Assembly: GCA_045637805.1 (NCBI GenBank)
Contig: JAZUAE010000001.1
Location: 1-64,000, forward strand
From: CAKVLG01 sp045637805
Lineage (GTDB): Bacteria > Bacillota > Clostridia > Christensenellales > UBA1242
DNA: 64,000 nucleotides
Direction: 5' to 3'
In this document: positions 41,918-49,992 of the stretch, one piece after another
Layout of the letters: each line of letters starts with the position of its first letter
Numbering within the stretch: the first letter of the stretch is position 1
Position numbers and translations under genes: made by a program
Notes under the pieces: model-generated
Told to the model about the DNA's origin: nothing
Database searches by the model: none
The model's input: the letters and a program-made list of their open reading frames with translations, nothing else

Positions 41918-41946
41918 ATTATATAATACAAGTCCATTAAAATCAA
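41918..41946 (-). promoter_or_regulatory. Sigma-A promoter of the rimP-nusA-infB operon
   Basis: TTGATT (41941-41946) and a perfect TATAAT (41918-41923) with a 17-base spacer on the minus strand. The -35 box overlaps the stop codon of the exonuclease gene upstream. Confidence 0.8.
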
Positions 41947-43565
41947 GTGTTTTGTTCAATAATTTCGTATAATTTTATAAAGCATTCAGCTGTCGCCATA
42001 GCATCATGAACAGCGCGGTGTGCATTTTCAAGACTAACACCAAGCTTAGCACAAATTGTTTTTAATTTGTAATTTTTTAAACCTTTAAGGTTTTGCATTG
42101 CAAGCGTCCAAGTATCTTCCATTTCAGATTCAAAGTTATATCCACACTTTTTACCATAGTGATTTAAGAAACCATAATCAAAAGAGACATTTTGACCAAC
42201 AAGAACAGCACCTCTAGTAAATTTGTAAAAGTCTGGCATCACTTGTTCAATAGAATGTGCACCGACTAAATCTTTGTCCGTTATTCCTGTAAGTTCAATT
42301 ATTTCTTTAGATAAAGGTTTTTGTGGGTTAACAAAACACATAAATCGTTCCGTAATTTTGCCATTTTTAATCTTCACAGCACCGATTTCTATAATCTTAT
42401 CACCTTCAAAAACATGAAGACCCGTTGTTTCAAAGTCAAATACGACAAAATCTTTGTTTTTTATGTGCTCAGGAATAGGTTTTTCTTTACCACTTGAAAA
42501 AGCAAATAAATCTACCTGCTGTTTTGACTCAACTTCTTCAGGAAAAACATATCTGTAATTTTTCGGCTCACTTTTCCAAGAAACTTCTTCTTTAAAATCT
42601 GAAGGGAGCTTACAAGTAGAAATTTCTTTTATTACCATACTTACTCCACCTGAATATTTGTCTTCTTCAACCTTTCCACGAACTACAACTTCTGTTCCAA
42701 CAGTAAGTGCATCTAAAAGTGCTAATGTCCCCTTAGTAGAAAAAGCAATACAGCTCATTTTTCCAGTGAAATCCTCGATCGCTATTCTATAATATTTTCT
42801 AACGCTTTGCTCAGCTTTAGAATTCTCTTCAGCTTGTTTTTCAAGTTCCTCGTTTGTCTTCGCCTCTTTTTTAGGTTTCTCTTCTTTTTCCTTAGGTTTG
42901 CGAACCACATCATTATAGAATGTAATTTTTCCACAAATTACTACACTTTCAATAGGTGTTTTAACGTCTTTAATATATACTGGCTTGTCATCGATTTGTT
43001 CGCCTATATATTTCATAACATCTGTAACATCAATTGTTCGGACTTTAGGTTCTAAAACTTCTAAATCAAACTCTGGTTCTTCTTGTTTTGCAGAAGCTTC
43101 AGCGATTTGAAAAGGAATTGCTGTTAAACTAAAATCAAAACAAAAATATTCGTTTAGAAATTTTGTAATATCGGCCAATATTCTTTTATTTTCAAACCGT
43201 TCATAAGATTTTTCATCAATTAAGAGATTGACATTAGCACTTTCCTTTACCTCAATCTCCCCTACTGCATGCAAAATTGCAGGACAATTTTTCTTAAAAT
43301 AGTACTCAATTTGAGGTAAAATTGAATCCTTGTTAACAAAATTTTTGATAAATTTTATCTCATATACAAAATCTTGCGGCATATTAGATTTTATGGTTTT
43401 TTCAAGATTTAACCTATCTTTTATAGACAAAATTATGCCGTCTTTATAATATATTTCCAAGACGCAAATATTGCCACCTTGTTTTAAGGTGGCATTTTTC
43501 ATTTTAAATCCAAATTTATTTTCCGTTTCATTATTTAAAATTTCTATTATTTTACAATTTGTCAT
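41943..43565 (-). CDS. PolC N-terminal/OB plus DEDDh exonuclease protein lacking the polymerase
   Basis: A 540-residue protein at the usual polC position (rseP-polC-rimP). Residues 1-170 resemble the PolC N-terminal domain; about 205-320 is an OB fold with a charged insertion (223-253); 371-537 is a complete DEDDh exonuclease: FDFETTG (D377, E379), NVSFDYGFL (D463), HRAVHDA (H516, D521). QVDLF (350-354), just before the exonuclease, fits the sliding-clamp binding consensus QLxLF. The PHP part and the whole polymerase module (about 900 residues in PolC) are absent, without frameshift or remnant; the stop is followed by the rimP promoter. The ATG overlaps the rseP stop as ATGA. Probably a free proofreading or repair exonuclease. 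Confidence 0.85.
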   Translation of the reverse strand: MTNCKIIEILNNETENKFGFKMKNATLKQGGNICVLEIYYKDGIILSIKDRLNLEKTIKSNMPQDFVYEIKFIKNFVNKDSILPQIEYYFKKNCPAILHAVGEIEVKESANVNLLIDEKSYERFENKRILADITKFLNEYFCFDFSLTAIPFQIAEASAKQEEPEFDLEVLEPKVRTIDVTDVMKYIGEQIDDKPVYIKDVKTPIESVVICGKITFYNDVVRKPKEKEEKPKKEAKTNEELEKQAEENSKAEQSVRKYYRIAIEDFTGKMSCIAFSTKGTLALLDALTVGTEVVVRGKVEEDKYSGGVSMVIKEISTCKLPSDFKEEVSWKSEPKNYRYVFPEEVESKQQVDLFAFSSGKEKPIPEHIKNKDFVVFDFETTGLHVFEGDKIIEIGAVKIKNGKITERFMCFVNPQKPLSKEIIELTGITDKDLVGAHSIEQVMPDFYKFTRGAVLVGQNVSFDYGFLNHYGKKCGYNFESEMEDTWTLAMQNLKGLKNYKLKTICAKLGVSLENAHRAVHDAMATAECFIKLYEIIEQNT

Positions 43566-45055
43566 AGGAGTAACCTGCAAGCAATAAAGAAGTGATAAAC
43601 ATCAAAGAATATAACCAAACCAAGCAATACAAACAATCCTATTGTGTTTATCCAGCCTTCTACCTTTTTATTAATAGGTCTTCCTATAATCCACTCTATT
43701 AAAACAAACACAACATGGAAACCATCAAGTGCTGGTATAGGAAGAGCATTCATCACCGCCAAATTCATTGCAAGTAATGGGAATAATAGTAAAAATTGAG
43801 AAATGCTGTGAGACTCAAAGCTTGCCTGAGAAATATCCGCCATTTGTGATATTGCTGTAATTGTACCACCCATATCAGAAAGTTTAGTTGCACCAGTGAA
43901 TAATCCACCTAGAGTAGATATGATCAATCCACAAATATAGAAAGAAAATGGCCAAGCCTGAACGCAAGCATCAAAAAAACCATAATTTGTATGCTCATAT
44001 CCAAGTATTAACCCCAGAGAAGTCCCCTCTTTGGCAAGTGTAATACCTGCAATATTTTTAAGTTCATCAACAGTATAAGGTCTATATACTAAAGTTATCT
44101 CTGCTGCAGAAACAAGTTCTTCAATAGTATATTTGTTTTGACCAGTGGTGTCTTTATAATATTCTTTTTCAGTGGTCCAAGCAATGTATTCATCACCATC
44201 ACCCTTCACAACCTTAAACGATTCTACGTCCGCTTTAAAATCTTCGAAGGCAATTTCTTCACCATCTTTGGTATAAAGCTCAAACCCTGTATTTTTCTTA
44301 GGAGAATAAATTCGTATATTTGTATAATAAGTTTGATCTGGTGCCCAAGAAGTATAGTTTCCTTTATCGTCTTTTTTTACATCAAAATTTAAAACTTGAT
44401 TTTTAAATCCTTCAAGATTAACTATTTTATCACCAGACTCTGTATACAAAGTGTATCCTGTTTCTTTTGCTACAAAATAAAAGTCCTTATGCTTGTAATT
44501 TTTAACAGTTTCTTCAATAATTTGACCATTTCTATTTATTGTTAAAACAATTTCCTCACCTGCAGCTATTTTACCTGTCATATCTTGTAAGGTGCGATGA
44601 ATTTCAACATCTTTTCCATTAACTTGCTGAATTATATCCCCCTTCTGCAAGTTTACATTCACATTATCTGGTGCAAAATCTGCAACTTTAGGTAAAAAAT
44701 AACCATTTACAAGTAGAAAAATCACACTCATTAATATTCCAAACATAAAGTTGAAAATTACGCCTGATAAAAGCACAATTATTCTCTTCCATGGTTTTTG
44801 ATTATTAAAAGCTCCTGGGTGTGGATTTTCCTCGTCTTCACCTTCAAAGGCACAAAAACCACCAAGTGGTAAAATTCTTATTGAAAATACTTCACCATTT
44901 TTATTTGTTCGTTTGTAAATAGCCTTACCAAAGCCTATGGCAAACTCATTTATTTTAAATCCAAAAATTTTACCAGCAATAAAGTGTCCCAGTTCATGAA
45001 CTGTGATTAAAACCAAAAGTATTAAAAGAGCTAGTAAAATGTATAAAATAGTCAT
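43562..45055 (-). CDS. rseP: RseP site-2 protease with a duplicated extracytoplasmic insertion
   Basis: A 497-residue M50B intramembrane protease. HELGH (H20-H24) and NALPIPALDG (436-445) give the zinc site; PLGGFCAFEGEDEE and the PDZ segment LQKGDIIQQVNGKDV (136-150) are typical. Homologues have about 340-430 residues. Here the region after the PDZ carries two copies of a unit of about 47 residues (199-246 and 256-302), each of the form TG[YF]xLYTxxGxxI...Y.[AS]W...YY. The family cleaves anti-sigma factors or signal peptide remnants. It is coupled to the exonuclease gene. dxr, which usually lies between cdsA and rseP, is absent. Confidence 0.93.
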   Translation of the reverse strand: MTILYILLALLILLVLITVHELGHFIAGKIFGFKINEFAIGFGKAIYKRTNKNGEVFSIRILPLGGFCAFEGEDEENPHPGAFNNQKPWKRIIVLLSGVIFNFMFGILMSVIFLLVNGYFLPKVADFAPDNVNVNLQKGDIIQQVNGKDVEIHRTLQDMTGKIAAGEEIVLTINRNGQIIEETVKNYKHKDFYFVAKETGYTLYTESGDKIVNLEGFKNQVLNFDVKKDDKGNYTSWAPDQTYYTNIRIYSPKKNTGFELYTKDGEEIAFEDFKADVESFKVVKGDGDEYIAWTTEKEYYKDTTGQNKYTIEELVSAAEITLVYRPYTVDELKNIAGITLAKEGTSLGLILGYEHTNYGFFDACVQAWPFSFYICGLIISTLGGLFTGATKLSDMGGTITAISQMADISQASFESHSISQFLLLFPLLAMNLAVMNALPIPALDGFHVVFVLIEWIIGRPINKKVEGWINTIGLFVLLGLVIFFDVYHFFIACRLLL

Positions 45056-45093
45056 ATATTTCCTTAAATTATATTAAAATTTTTACCAAAAAA

Positions 45094-46005
45094 TTACAAA
45101 AACAACACAAATACTAAGTATACAAGAGCAACATTAAACATAAGTCCGTCCATTCTGTCCATAAATCCGCCGTGACCAGGAAAGATCGAACCAAAGTCTT
45201 TAATTCCAACTTTTCTTTTTATGGCAGATGCCACTAAATCACCCATTTGTGTTAAAAGAGAGCCAAAAATGCCGATTACAGCAAACATTAAAATAGCTTT
45301 CCATAATGGAATAAGAACTAAACTGCTTGCAAACAACCCTTCAAAGTAAAAAAGCCAAAGGGCAAGTCCCGCTCCAACAATTCCACCAACAAAACCAAAA
45401 ATCATACCTGCTACACTCTTTTTTGGTGAAATTTCAGGTGCCATTCTAGTTCCTTTAATAATTGATCCAAAAAGGTAAGCAAACACATCAGTAAACATTG
45501 TTACTGCAAACACTAAAATAATTCCAACATATCCCACTTCGTGCCCTAAATGATTTATACCAAAGAAAAAGCCAAGTAATGTTGTTGGATATATTAAAAT
45601 TGAAATTGTGTCACGCGTTTCATTTAATAGAGATGCGTTTAAAAGTTTTTCATCTTTTTCAATTTCACCATTGCGTCTTTTCATTGTATTAATAATTAAT
45701 TCCTTAACCATGCTAGCAGCAAAAGCTAAGAGTAATGCTAATAAAACAAACATCAACTCTTTTCCTGCCAAAGATGATGATGGGATAAATGCAAAAATTG
45801 CAAAAAGTGCTAGTGGATAAATAAGCGCTAGAATCTTCGATGATTTTCTATTATATAAATCAAGTGAGAGATTCATCTCTATTAAACAGCCATAAATAAT
45901 TATCAATGCAAATGCATCAAAGAAGAATGGAGAAACCTCTCTAAGTGCGATAAAACCTGCACAAAGTAAAACAATAACAAGACCTGTAATAGTTCTTTTT
46001 AACAT
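45094..46005 (-). CDS. cdsA: Phosphatidate cytidylyltransferase
   Basis: A 303-residue integral membrane enzyme making CDP-diacylglycerol from CTP and phosphatidate. Eight or so hydrophobic segments; the C-terminal signature S-ISPKKSVAGMIFGFVGGIVGA (short: SPKKSVAG) and KDFGSIFPGHGGFMDRMDGL (short: FGSIFPGHGGFMDRMDG) are clear. Normal gene order after uppS. Confidence 0.96.
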   Translation of the reverse strand: MLKRTITGLVIVLLCAGFIALREVSPFFFDAFALIIIYGCLIEMNLSLDLYNRKSSKILALIYPLALFAIFAFIPSSSLAGKELMFVLLALLLAFAASMVKELIINTMKRRNGEIEKDEKLLNASLLNETRDTISILIYPTTLLGFFFGINHLGHEVGYVGIILVFAVTMFTDVFAYLFGSIIKGTRMAPEISPKKSVAGMIFGFVGGIVGAGLALWLFYFEGLFASSLVLIPLWKAILMFAVIGIFGSLLTQMGDLVASAIKRKVGIKDFGSIFPGHGGFMDRMDGLMFNVALVYLVFVLFL

Positions 46006-46014
46006 ATATCCTCC

Positions 46015-46740
46015 TTAGATTTTACCATATCTACGATTGCGTTGTTGATATGCAATTACACATTCATCAACGGTTTCAGCATCAAAATCTGGCCAGTGGG
46101 TTTTAGGAAAATAAAATTCACTGTAAGCAGCTTGGAAAAGCATAAAGTTAGAAAGTCTCTGCTCACCACTTGCTCTAACAATCAAATCTGGATCAGGAAG
46201 ACCTGCAGTATAGAGATAATTTGCTAGGGTTTTTTCGTCAACCTCTTTTACTCCATCTGCTATTAATTTATTTATTGCATCACAAAGTTCATGGCGCGCA
46301 CCATATCCAAACCCAAAGTTAAAAATAAGTTTGTCACAGTTTTTTGTCTTTTCTTGGAGGTCGGTTAAAATTTTCTGCATATCTTCTGGAAAAAGAGTTA
46401 TATCTCCCATTAAACGAACTTTATAACCTTTTTCTATAAATTTATCAACTTTATCGCCATATTTTCTAAATAGGTTAAAAATATATTCAACCTCATCTTT
46501 TGGTCTAGCAAAGTTTTCAGTTGAAAAACAATAGAAAGATGCGACTTTGATTCCAAGTTCTGCACAACGATCAAGCACACGTCTAATCGCTTTATCACCC
46601 TCTTTATGACCTTCAAAGCGAGGGAGTCCACGTTTTTTAGCCCATCTACCATTACCGTCAGCAATAAAGGCAACGTGTTTTGGAATATTATTCATGTCAA
46701 TTTCATGTTTTTCAGTTTTTTTCTTTTTAAATAAGCACAT
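46015..46740 (-). CDS. uppS: Undecaprenyl pyrophosphate synthase
   Basis: A 241-residue cis-prenyltransferase providing the lipid carrier for peptidoglycan. HVAFIADGNGRWAKKRGLPR (catalytic Asp and HGG-like loop), SFYCFSTENFARPKDEVEYI and DPDLIVRASGEQRLSNFMLFQ (short: ADGNGRWAKKRG, FSTENFARP, RASGEQRLSNF) are the conserved regions. Residues DGNGRW show Gly in the usual place. It follows frr by 39 bases. Confidence 0.96.
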   Translation of the reverse strand: MCLFKKKKTEKHEIDMNNIPKHVAFIADGNGRWAKKRGLPRFEGHKEGDKAIRRVLDRCAELGIKVASFYCFSTENFARPKDEVEYIFNLFRKYGDKVDKFIEKGYKVRLMGDITLFPEDMQKILTDLQEKTKNCDKLIFNFGFGYGARHELCDAINKLIADGVKEVDEKTLANYLYTAGLPDPDLIVRASGEQRLSNFMLFQAAYSEFYFPKTHWPDFDAETVDECVIAYQQRNRRYGKI

Positions 46741-46779
46741 ATTCTGCTCCTAATTAATGTTAGTAATAGATAGCAGATA

Positions 46780-47355
46780 TTATACCTGCATAATTTCTTT
46801 TTCTTTATTATCCATAATAGCGTCAATATTTACAATAGTTGCATCTAAAGTCTTTTGAATATCCTTCTCGTAACCCGCCATCATATCATCAGTAACAGTG
46901 CCATCTTTCTTCATTGCTTTTAAAGAATCAAGACAATCTCTACGCGCATTTCTGCAAGTAACTTTTGCATTTTCAGCAATACGCTTTGTTTCTTTAACAA
47001 GTTCGCGGCGTCTTTCCTCTGTTAATTGTGGGAAAGTAAGGCGAATAACTCTACCATCATCAGTTGGCATAATACCTATATCAGATTCAGAGATTGCTTT
47101 TCTAATATTTTTTATTAAACTTGCGTCCCACGGAGAAATAACAAGACATCTACCTTCTTGTACAGACACATTTGACATATGTGGAATAGGTGTTGGCGTT
47201 CCATAATAGTCTACTAACACTTTATCAAGTATTCTTGGATTAGCACGTCCTGCACGAATACCATCAAGCTCACCCTTAAAGAAAGTGACACCCTTTTCTA
47301 ATTCTTCTTCAAACTCCATAAAAATCATTTGAATTTCTTCTTCAATTTCAGCCAT
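46780..47355 (-). CDS. frr: Ribosome recycling factor
   Basis: A 191-residue factor that splits post-termination ribosomes with EF-G. Markers: LDGIRAGRANPRILDKVLVDYYG, PWDASLIKNIRKAI and RKAISESDIGIMPTDDGRVIRLTFPQLTEERR (short: GIRAGRANP and FPQLTEERRRELVK). Its own promoter and an AAAGGAG Shine-Dalgarno lie upstream. pyrH, which normally sits between tsf and frr, is missing; tsf instead ends in a terminator. Confidence 0.96.
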   Translation of the reverse strand: MAEIEEEIQMIFMEFEEELEKGVTFFKGELDGIRAGRANPRILDKVLVDYYGTPTPIPHMSNVSVQEGRCLVISPWDASLIKNIRKAISESDIGIMPTDDGRVIRLTFPQLTEERRRELVKETKRIAENAKVTCRNARRDCLDSLKAMKKDGTVTDDMMAGYEKDIQKTLDATIVNIDAIMDNKEKEIMQV

Positions 47356-47386
47356 AAAAGCTCCTTTACATAAATTATATAAGTAT

Positions 47387-47416
47387 ATAATACATTAAGT
47401 AGCATTAAAGTTGCAA
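47387..47416 (-). promoter_or_regulatory. Promoter of the frr-uppS-cdsA-rseP operon
   Basis: TTGCAA (47411-47416) and TATTAT (47387-47392) with an 18-base spacer on the minus strand, about 30 bases before the frr start codon and downstream of the tsf terminator. Confidence 0.65.
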
Positions 47417-47441
47417 CTAAAATTAATCGAAAAATTTTAAG

Positions 47442-47471
47442 CACAAAAAAACGCGGATAAAATTCCGCGTT
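47442..47471 (-). terminator. Terminator of rpsB-tsf
   Basis: AACGCGGA (47450-47457) and TCCGCGTT (47464-47471) form an 8-bp stem with a 6-base loop, followed by TTTTTTTG on the minus strand. Confidence 0.88.
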
Positions 47472-47481
47472 ATTGATTAAT

Positions 47482-48132
47482 TTAGTTAGCAGATTGACGA
47501 GCAACCTCTTCAACAAAATCATCTTTTCTCTTTTCTAAGCCTTCACCCATTTCGAAACGTACGAATCTACGGATAGAAATTTTCTCACCGATTTTGATTG
47601 TAGCTTCACTGATAAGAGCGTTGATTGTTTTGCTTGGATCTTTAACAAATTCTTGTTCAAGTAAGCAAACTTCTTTGTAGTATTTTTTAATTCTACCTTC
47701 AACCATCTTTTCAGCAACAGCTTCTGGCTTACCTTCGTTAAGAGCTTGAGCTTTAAGGATTTCTTTTTCTTTTTCAATATCCTCAGCTTTAACTTCTTCA
47801 ACAGATACTACGCTTGGATTTGCAGCAGCAATGTGAAGAGCTACATCATGTCCAAGTTCTTGGAATGCAGGGCTTTTTGCAACGAAGTCTGTTTCACAGT
47901 TGATCTCTAAAAGAACACCAATCTTTCCACCCATATGAATGTAAGAGAATACAGCGCCTTCAGCAGCAACTCTGCTAGCCTTTTTAGCAGCAGCAGCTTT
48001 ACCCTTTTCACGGAGCATATCAACAGCTTTGCTCATATCACCATTACAATCTGTAAGGGCTTTTTTACAATCAAGCATACCTGCTCCAGTTTTTTCTCTA
48101 AGCTCTACTACGTCTTTTGCAGTAAATTCCAT
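47482..48132 (-). CDS. tsf: Translation elongation factor Ts
   Basis: A 216-residue EF-Tu nucleotide exchange factor of the short bacterial type: VVELREKTGAGMLDCKKAL (UBA-like start, marker LREKTGAGMLDCKKAL), then GKIGVLLEINCETDFVAKS (marker EINCETDFVA). The usual second dimerisation part is shortened, as in many Firmicutes. Follows rpsB by 20 bases. Confidence 0.96.
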   Translation of the reverse strand: MEFTAKDVVELREKTGAGMLDCKKALTDCNGDMSKAVDMLREKGKAAAAKKASRVAAEGAVFSYIHMGGKIGVLLEINCETDFVAKSPAFQELGHDVALHIAAANPSVVSVEEVKAEDIEKEKEILKAQALNEGKPEAVAEKMVEGRIKKYYKEVCLLEQEFVKDPSKTINALISEATIKIGEKISIRRFVRFEMGEGLEKRKDDFVEEVARQSAN

Positions 48133-48152
48133 ATAATTTCTCCTTGAATTAA

Positions 48153-49046
48153 TTATTCTTGTTCTTCACTTTCAGTCTTAGTTTTTGGTGCAATCTTTTT
48201 TGCTTTCTTAACTACTTCTTTAACTTCTGCTACTGGCTCAGTATCTTCAGCTTTAACTTCTTCAACTGCTACAGTTTCAACAGTTTCTTCAGCTTTAGCT
48301 TCTTCAACTGCAGGTTCAGCTGCAGCTGCAGCTTCAGCCTCTTTAATCTTAGCTAAGCCTTCTTCACCCTCACGAGCTTCAATACAAGCATCAGCCATAG
48401 CACCAGCAATAAGTTTAACAGCTCTGATAGCATCGTCATTTCCTGGAATTACATAGTCAACATCATCTGGATCACAGTTAGTGTCAACTAAACCAATAAT
48501 AGGAATGTTGAGTGAACGAGCTTCTCTAACAGCAATGTATTCTTTCTTAGGGTCTACTACAAAAAGAACGCCTGGAAGAGTTCTCATTTCTTTGATACCA
48601 CCAAGGTTAGCTTCAAGCTTATCACGCTCAGCGATTAAGTTTGCAACTTCTTTCTTTGGAAGAAGATCGAACTCACCATTTGTTTCCATTTGGTTAAGTT
48701 TTGCAAGTCTATCAACTCTTGAACGGATAGTTTTGAAGTTTGTAAGCGTACCACCGAGCCAACGGTTGCCCATGTAGAACATTCCGCATCTCTGTGCTTC
48801 TTCAATAACAGCATCTTTAGCTTGCTTTTTTGTACCAACAAAAAGTGCAGATTTACCAGATTCAACGATTGATTTCATTGCAGCATAAGCTTCATCAATT
48901 AAACCAACTGTTGTCTCGAGATCAAGAATATAAATATCATTACGTGCTGTAAAAATATATTTCTTCATCTTTGGATTCCACTTGCGTGTTGGGTGACCAA
49001 AATGAACACCAGCTTCGAGTAATTGTTTCATAGATACTACTGACAT
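48153..49046 (-). CDS. rpsB: 30S ribosomal protein S2
   Basis: A 297-residue S2 protein: SMKQLLEAGVHFGHPTRKWNPKM start and ALFVGTKKQAKDAVIEEA and RWLGGTLTNFKTI (markers GVHFGHPTRKWNPKM, NRWLGGTLTNFKT) are conserved. After about residue 230 there is an Ala/Glu/Val-rich tail (AEAAAAAEPAVEEAKAEETV...) ending in a basic stretch, longer than in Bacillus (246 aa). It has a strong promoter and a structured leader. Confidence 0.97.
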   Translation of the reverse strand: MSVVSMKQLLEAGVHFGHPTRKWNPKMKKYIFTARNDIYILDLETTVGLIDEAYAAMKSIVESGKSALFVGTKKQAKDAVIEEAQRCGMFYMGNRWLGGTLTNFKTIRSRVDRLAKLNQMETNGEFDLLPKKEVANLIAERDKLEANLGGIKEMRTLPGVLFVVDPKKEYIAVREARSLNIPIIGLVDTNCDPDDVDYVIPGNDDAIRAVKLIAGAMADACIEAREGEEGLAKIKEAEAAAAAEPAVEEAKAEETVETVAVEEVKAEDTEPVAEVKEVVKKAKKIAPKTKTESEEQE

Positions 49047-49145
49047 ACTTTTTCCCTCCTAGTTTATTTCCTCCTTGGTTTCATCTAGGTTTATAACCAA
49101 ATTTTGGCACTAGTAAACCTATCCACCAAGTGTGTGATGCAAGTA
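49047..49145 (-). promoter_or_regulatory. Structured 5' leader of rpsB, possible S2 autoregulatory element
   Basis: The leader RNA contains nested complementary segments. CTTGGT (complement of 49125-49130) pairs with ACCAAG (49074-49079), TAGGTTTA pairs with TAAACCTA (49114-49121 with 49086-49093), and CCAAA/TTTGG lies inside. The outer stem ends directly at an AGGAGG, and a second AGGAGG lies just before the ATG. This suits feedback control by S2 or another translation-coupled control. Confidence 0.6.
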
Positions 49146-49173
49146 ATATAACATAGTGTGCAAAAAATTGCAA
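49145..49173 (-). promoter_or_regulatory. Sigma-A promoter of rpsB-tsf
   Basis: TTGCAA (49168-49173) and TATATT (49145-49150) with a 17-base spacer on the minus strand, about 98 bases upstream of the rpsB ATG. Confidence 0.75.
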
Positions 49174-49203
49174 GTAAGTTTAATAAATTTTATTTATAAA
49201 TAA

Positions 49204-49232
49204 TAAAAAAACTAGATGCCTAGCACCTAGTT
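49204..49232 (-). terminator. Terminator after the first DUF1292 gene
   Basis: AACTAGATGC (49210-49219) pairs with GCACCTAGTT (49223-49232) allowing one G-U pair, followed by TTTTTTTATT on the minus strand. Confidence 0.82.
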
Positions 49233-49239
49233 TTTATTT

Positions 49240-49578
49240 TTAGTTACCTTGAGTTTCAGATTCGTCAATCAATTTGTTATATTCAACAAATACTGCATCA
49301 ATAATTGAATCATCAAGTTCAATTTCAAACTTATCTTCTCCATCTTTACCACGAGTAACTTTAAAGATTAAAGCTTCATCTTCATCCATTCCTTCAATCA
49401 AATTGACAGGTTGTAAAATTGCATAGAAATTGCCACGATACGCAATACCAGCAACCTCAATAAAGTCAACTTCCTCACCATTATCAGTTACAAGAGTAAT
49501 AACATCGTCATCATCGTTAATCATATGATCTATAGAATCTGGAGTTTCTTCATTTATCATTTTGTTTTCTTCGTTCAT
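49240..49578 (-). CDS. DUF1292 (YrzB-like) protein
   Basis: A 112-residue acidic protein of the DUF1292 family: VITLVTDNGEEVDFIEVAGIAYRGNFYAILQPV (short: DNGEEVDFIEVAGI and NFYAILQPV) followed by EDEALIFKVTRGKDGEDKFE, matching the YrzB pattern. Function unknown. It has its own promoter and terminator. A related gene lies directly upstream at 49643-49984, next to ruvX, the usual place of yrzB. Confidence 0.88.
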   Translation of the reverse strand: MNEENKMINEETPDSIDHMINDDDDVITLVTDNGEEVDFIEVAGIAYRGNFYAILQPVNLIEGMDEDEALIFKVTRGKDGEDKFEIELDDSIIDAVFVEYNKLIDESETQGN

Positions 49579-49600
49579 AATTTACACCTTCCTTAACTTT

Positions 49601-49629
49601 ATTATAAACAAAAAATAATAGTTTGACAA
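49601..49629 (-). promoter_or_regulatory. Promoter of the first DUF1292 gene
   Basis: TTGTCA (49624-49629) and a perfect TATAAT (49601-49606) with a 17-base spacer on the minus strand; AAGGAAGGTG precedes the ATG. Confidence 0.75.
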
Positions 49630-49642
49630 ACAATTTACGTCT

Positions 49643-49984
49643 TTATTCTTTATTTTTTAAATTTGCTGACATCTCTTCTTCATCCATAGTCTCATTATAA
49701 GCGTCAACAACTTCATTCATTAAATCGATGTCTGGAATAAAATCAATTTGAACTAATTCACTATTTTTCGGGTCAATATTGTATGTAATTTTAAAAAGAA
49801 CCACCTCGTTTTCTCCCATAATTGACTTGTCAATATATTTTGGTCTAGCCAAACACCAAGCCCAATCCTTTGATTCTTCATATATTAATGTGTTAAAAAC
49901 AAATGCGTAAATCTCACCTTTTTTGCCTGGTACTGAAAATTCTCCAAATGTTTCTACAACTTGTTTGCTTGTAAATTTTTTCAT
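49643..49984 (-). CDS. DUF1292-like protein, second copy
   Basis: A 113-residue acidic protein with FSVPGKKGEIYAFVFNTLIYEESKDWAWCLARP (short: YAFVFNTLIYEESKDWAW) and NEVVLFKITYNIDPKNSELVQI (short: NEVVLFKI), the same order of elements as DUF1292. It is diverged from the copy at 49240-49578 and has more aromatic residues. It follows ruvX by 8 bases and probably shares its promoter. Function unknown. Confidence 0.75.
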   Translation of the reverse strand: MKKFTSKQVVETFGEFSVPGKKGEIYAFVFNTLIYEESKDWAWCLARPKYIDKSIMGENEVVLFKITYNIDPKNSELVQIDFIPDIDLMNEVVDAYNETMDEEEMSANLKNKE

Positions 49985-49992
49985 ATTTCTAC

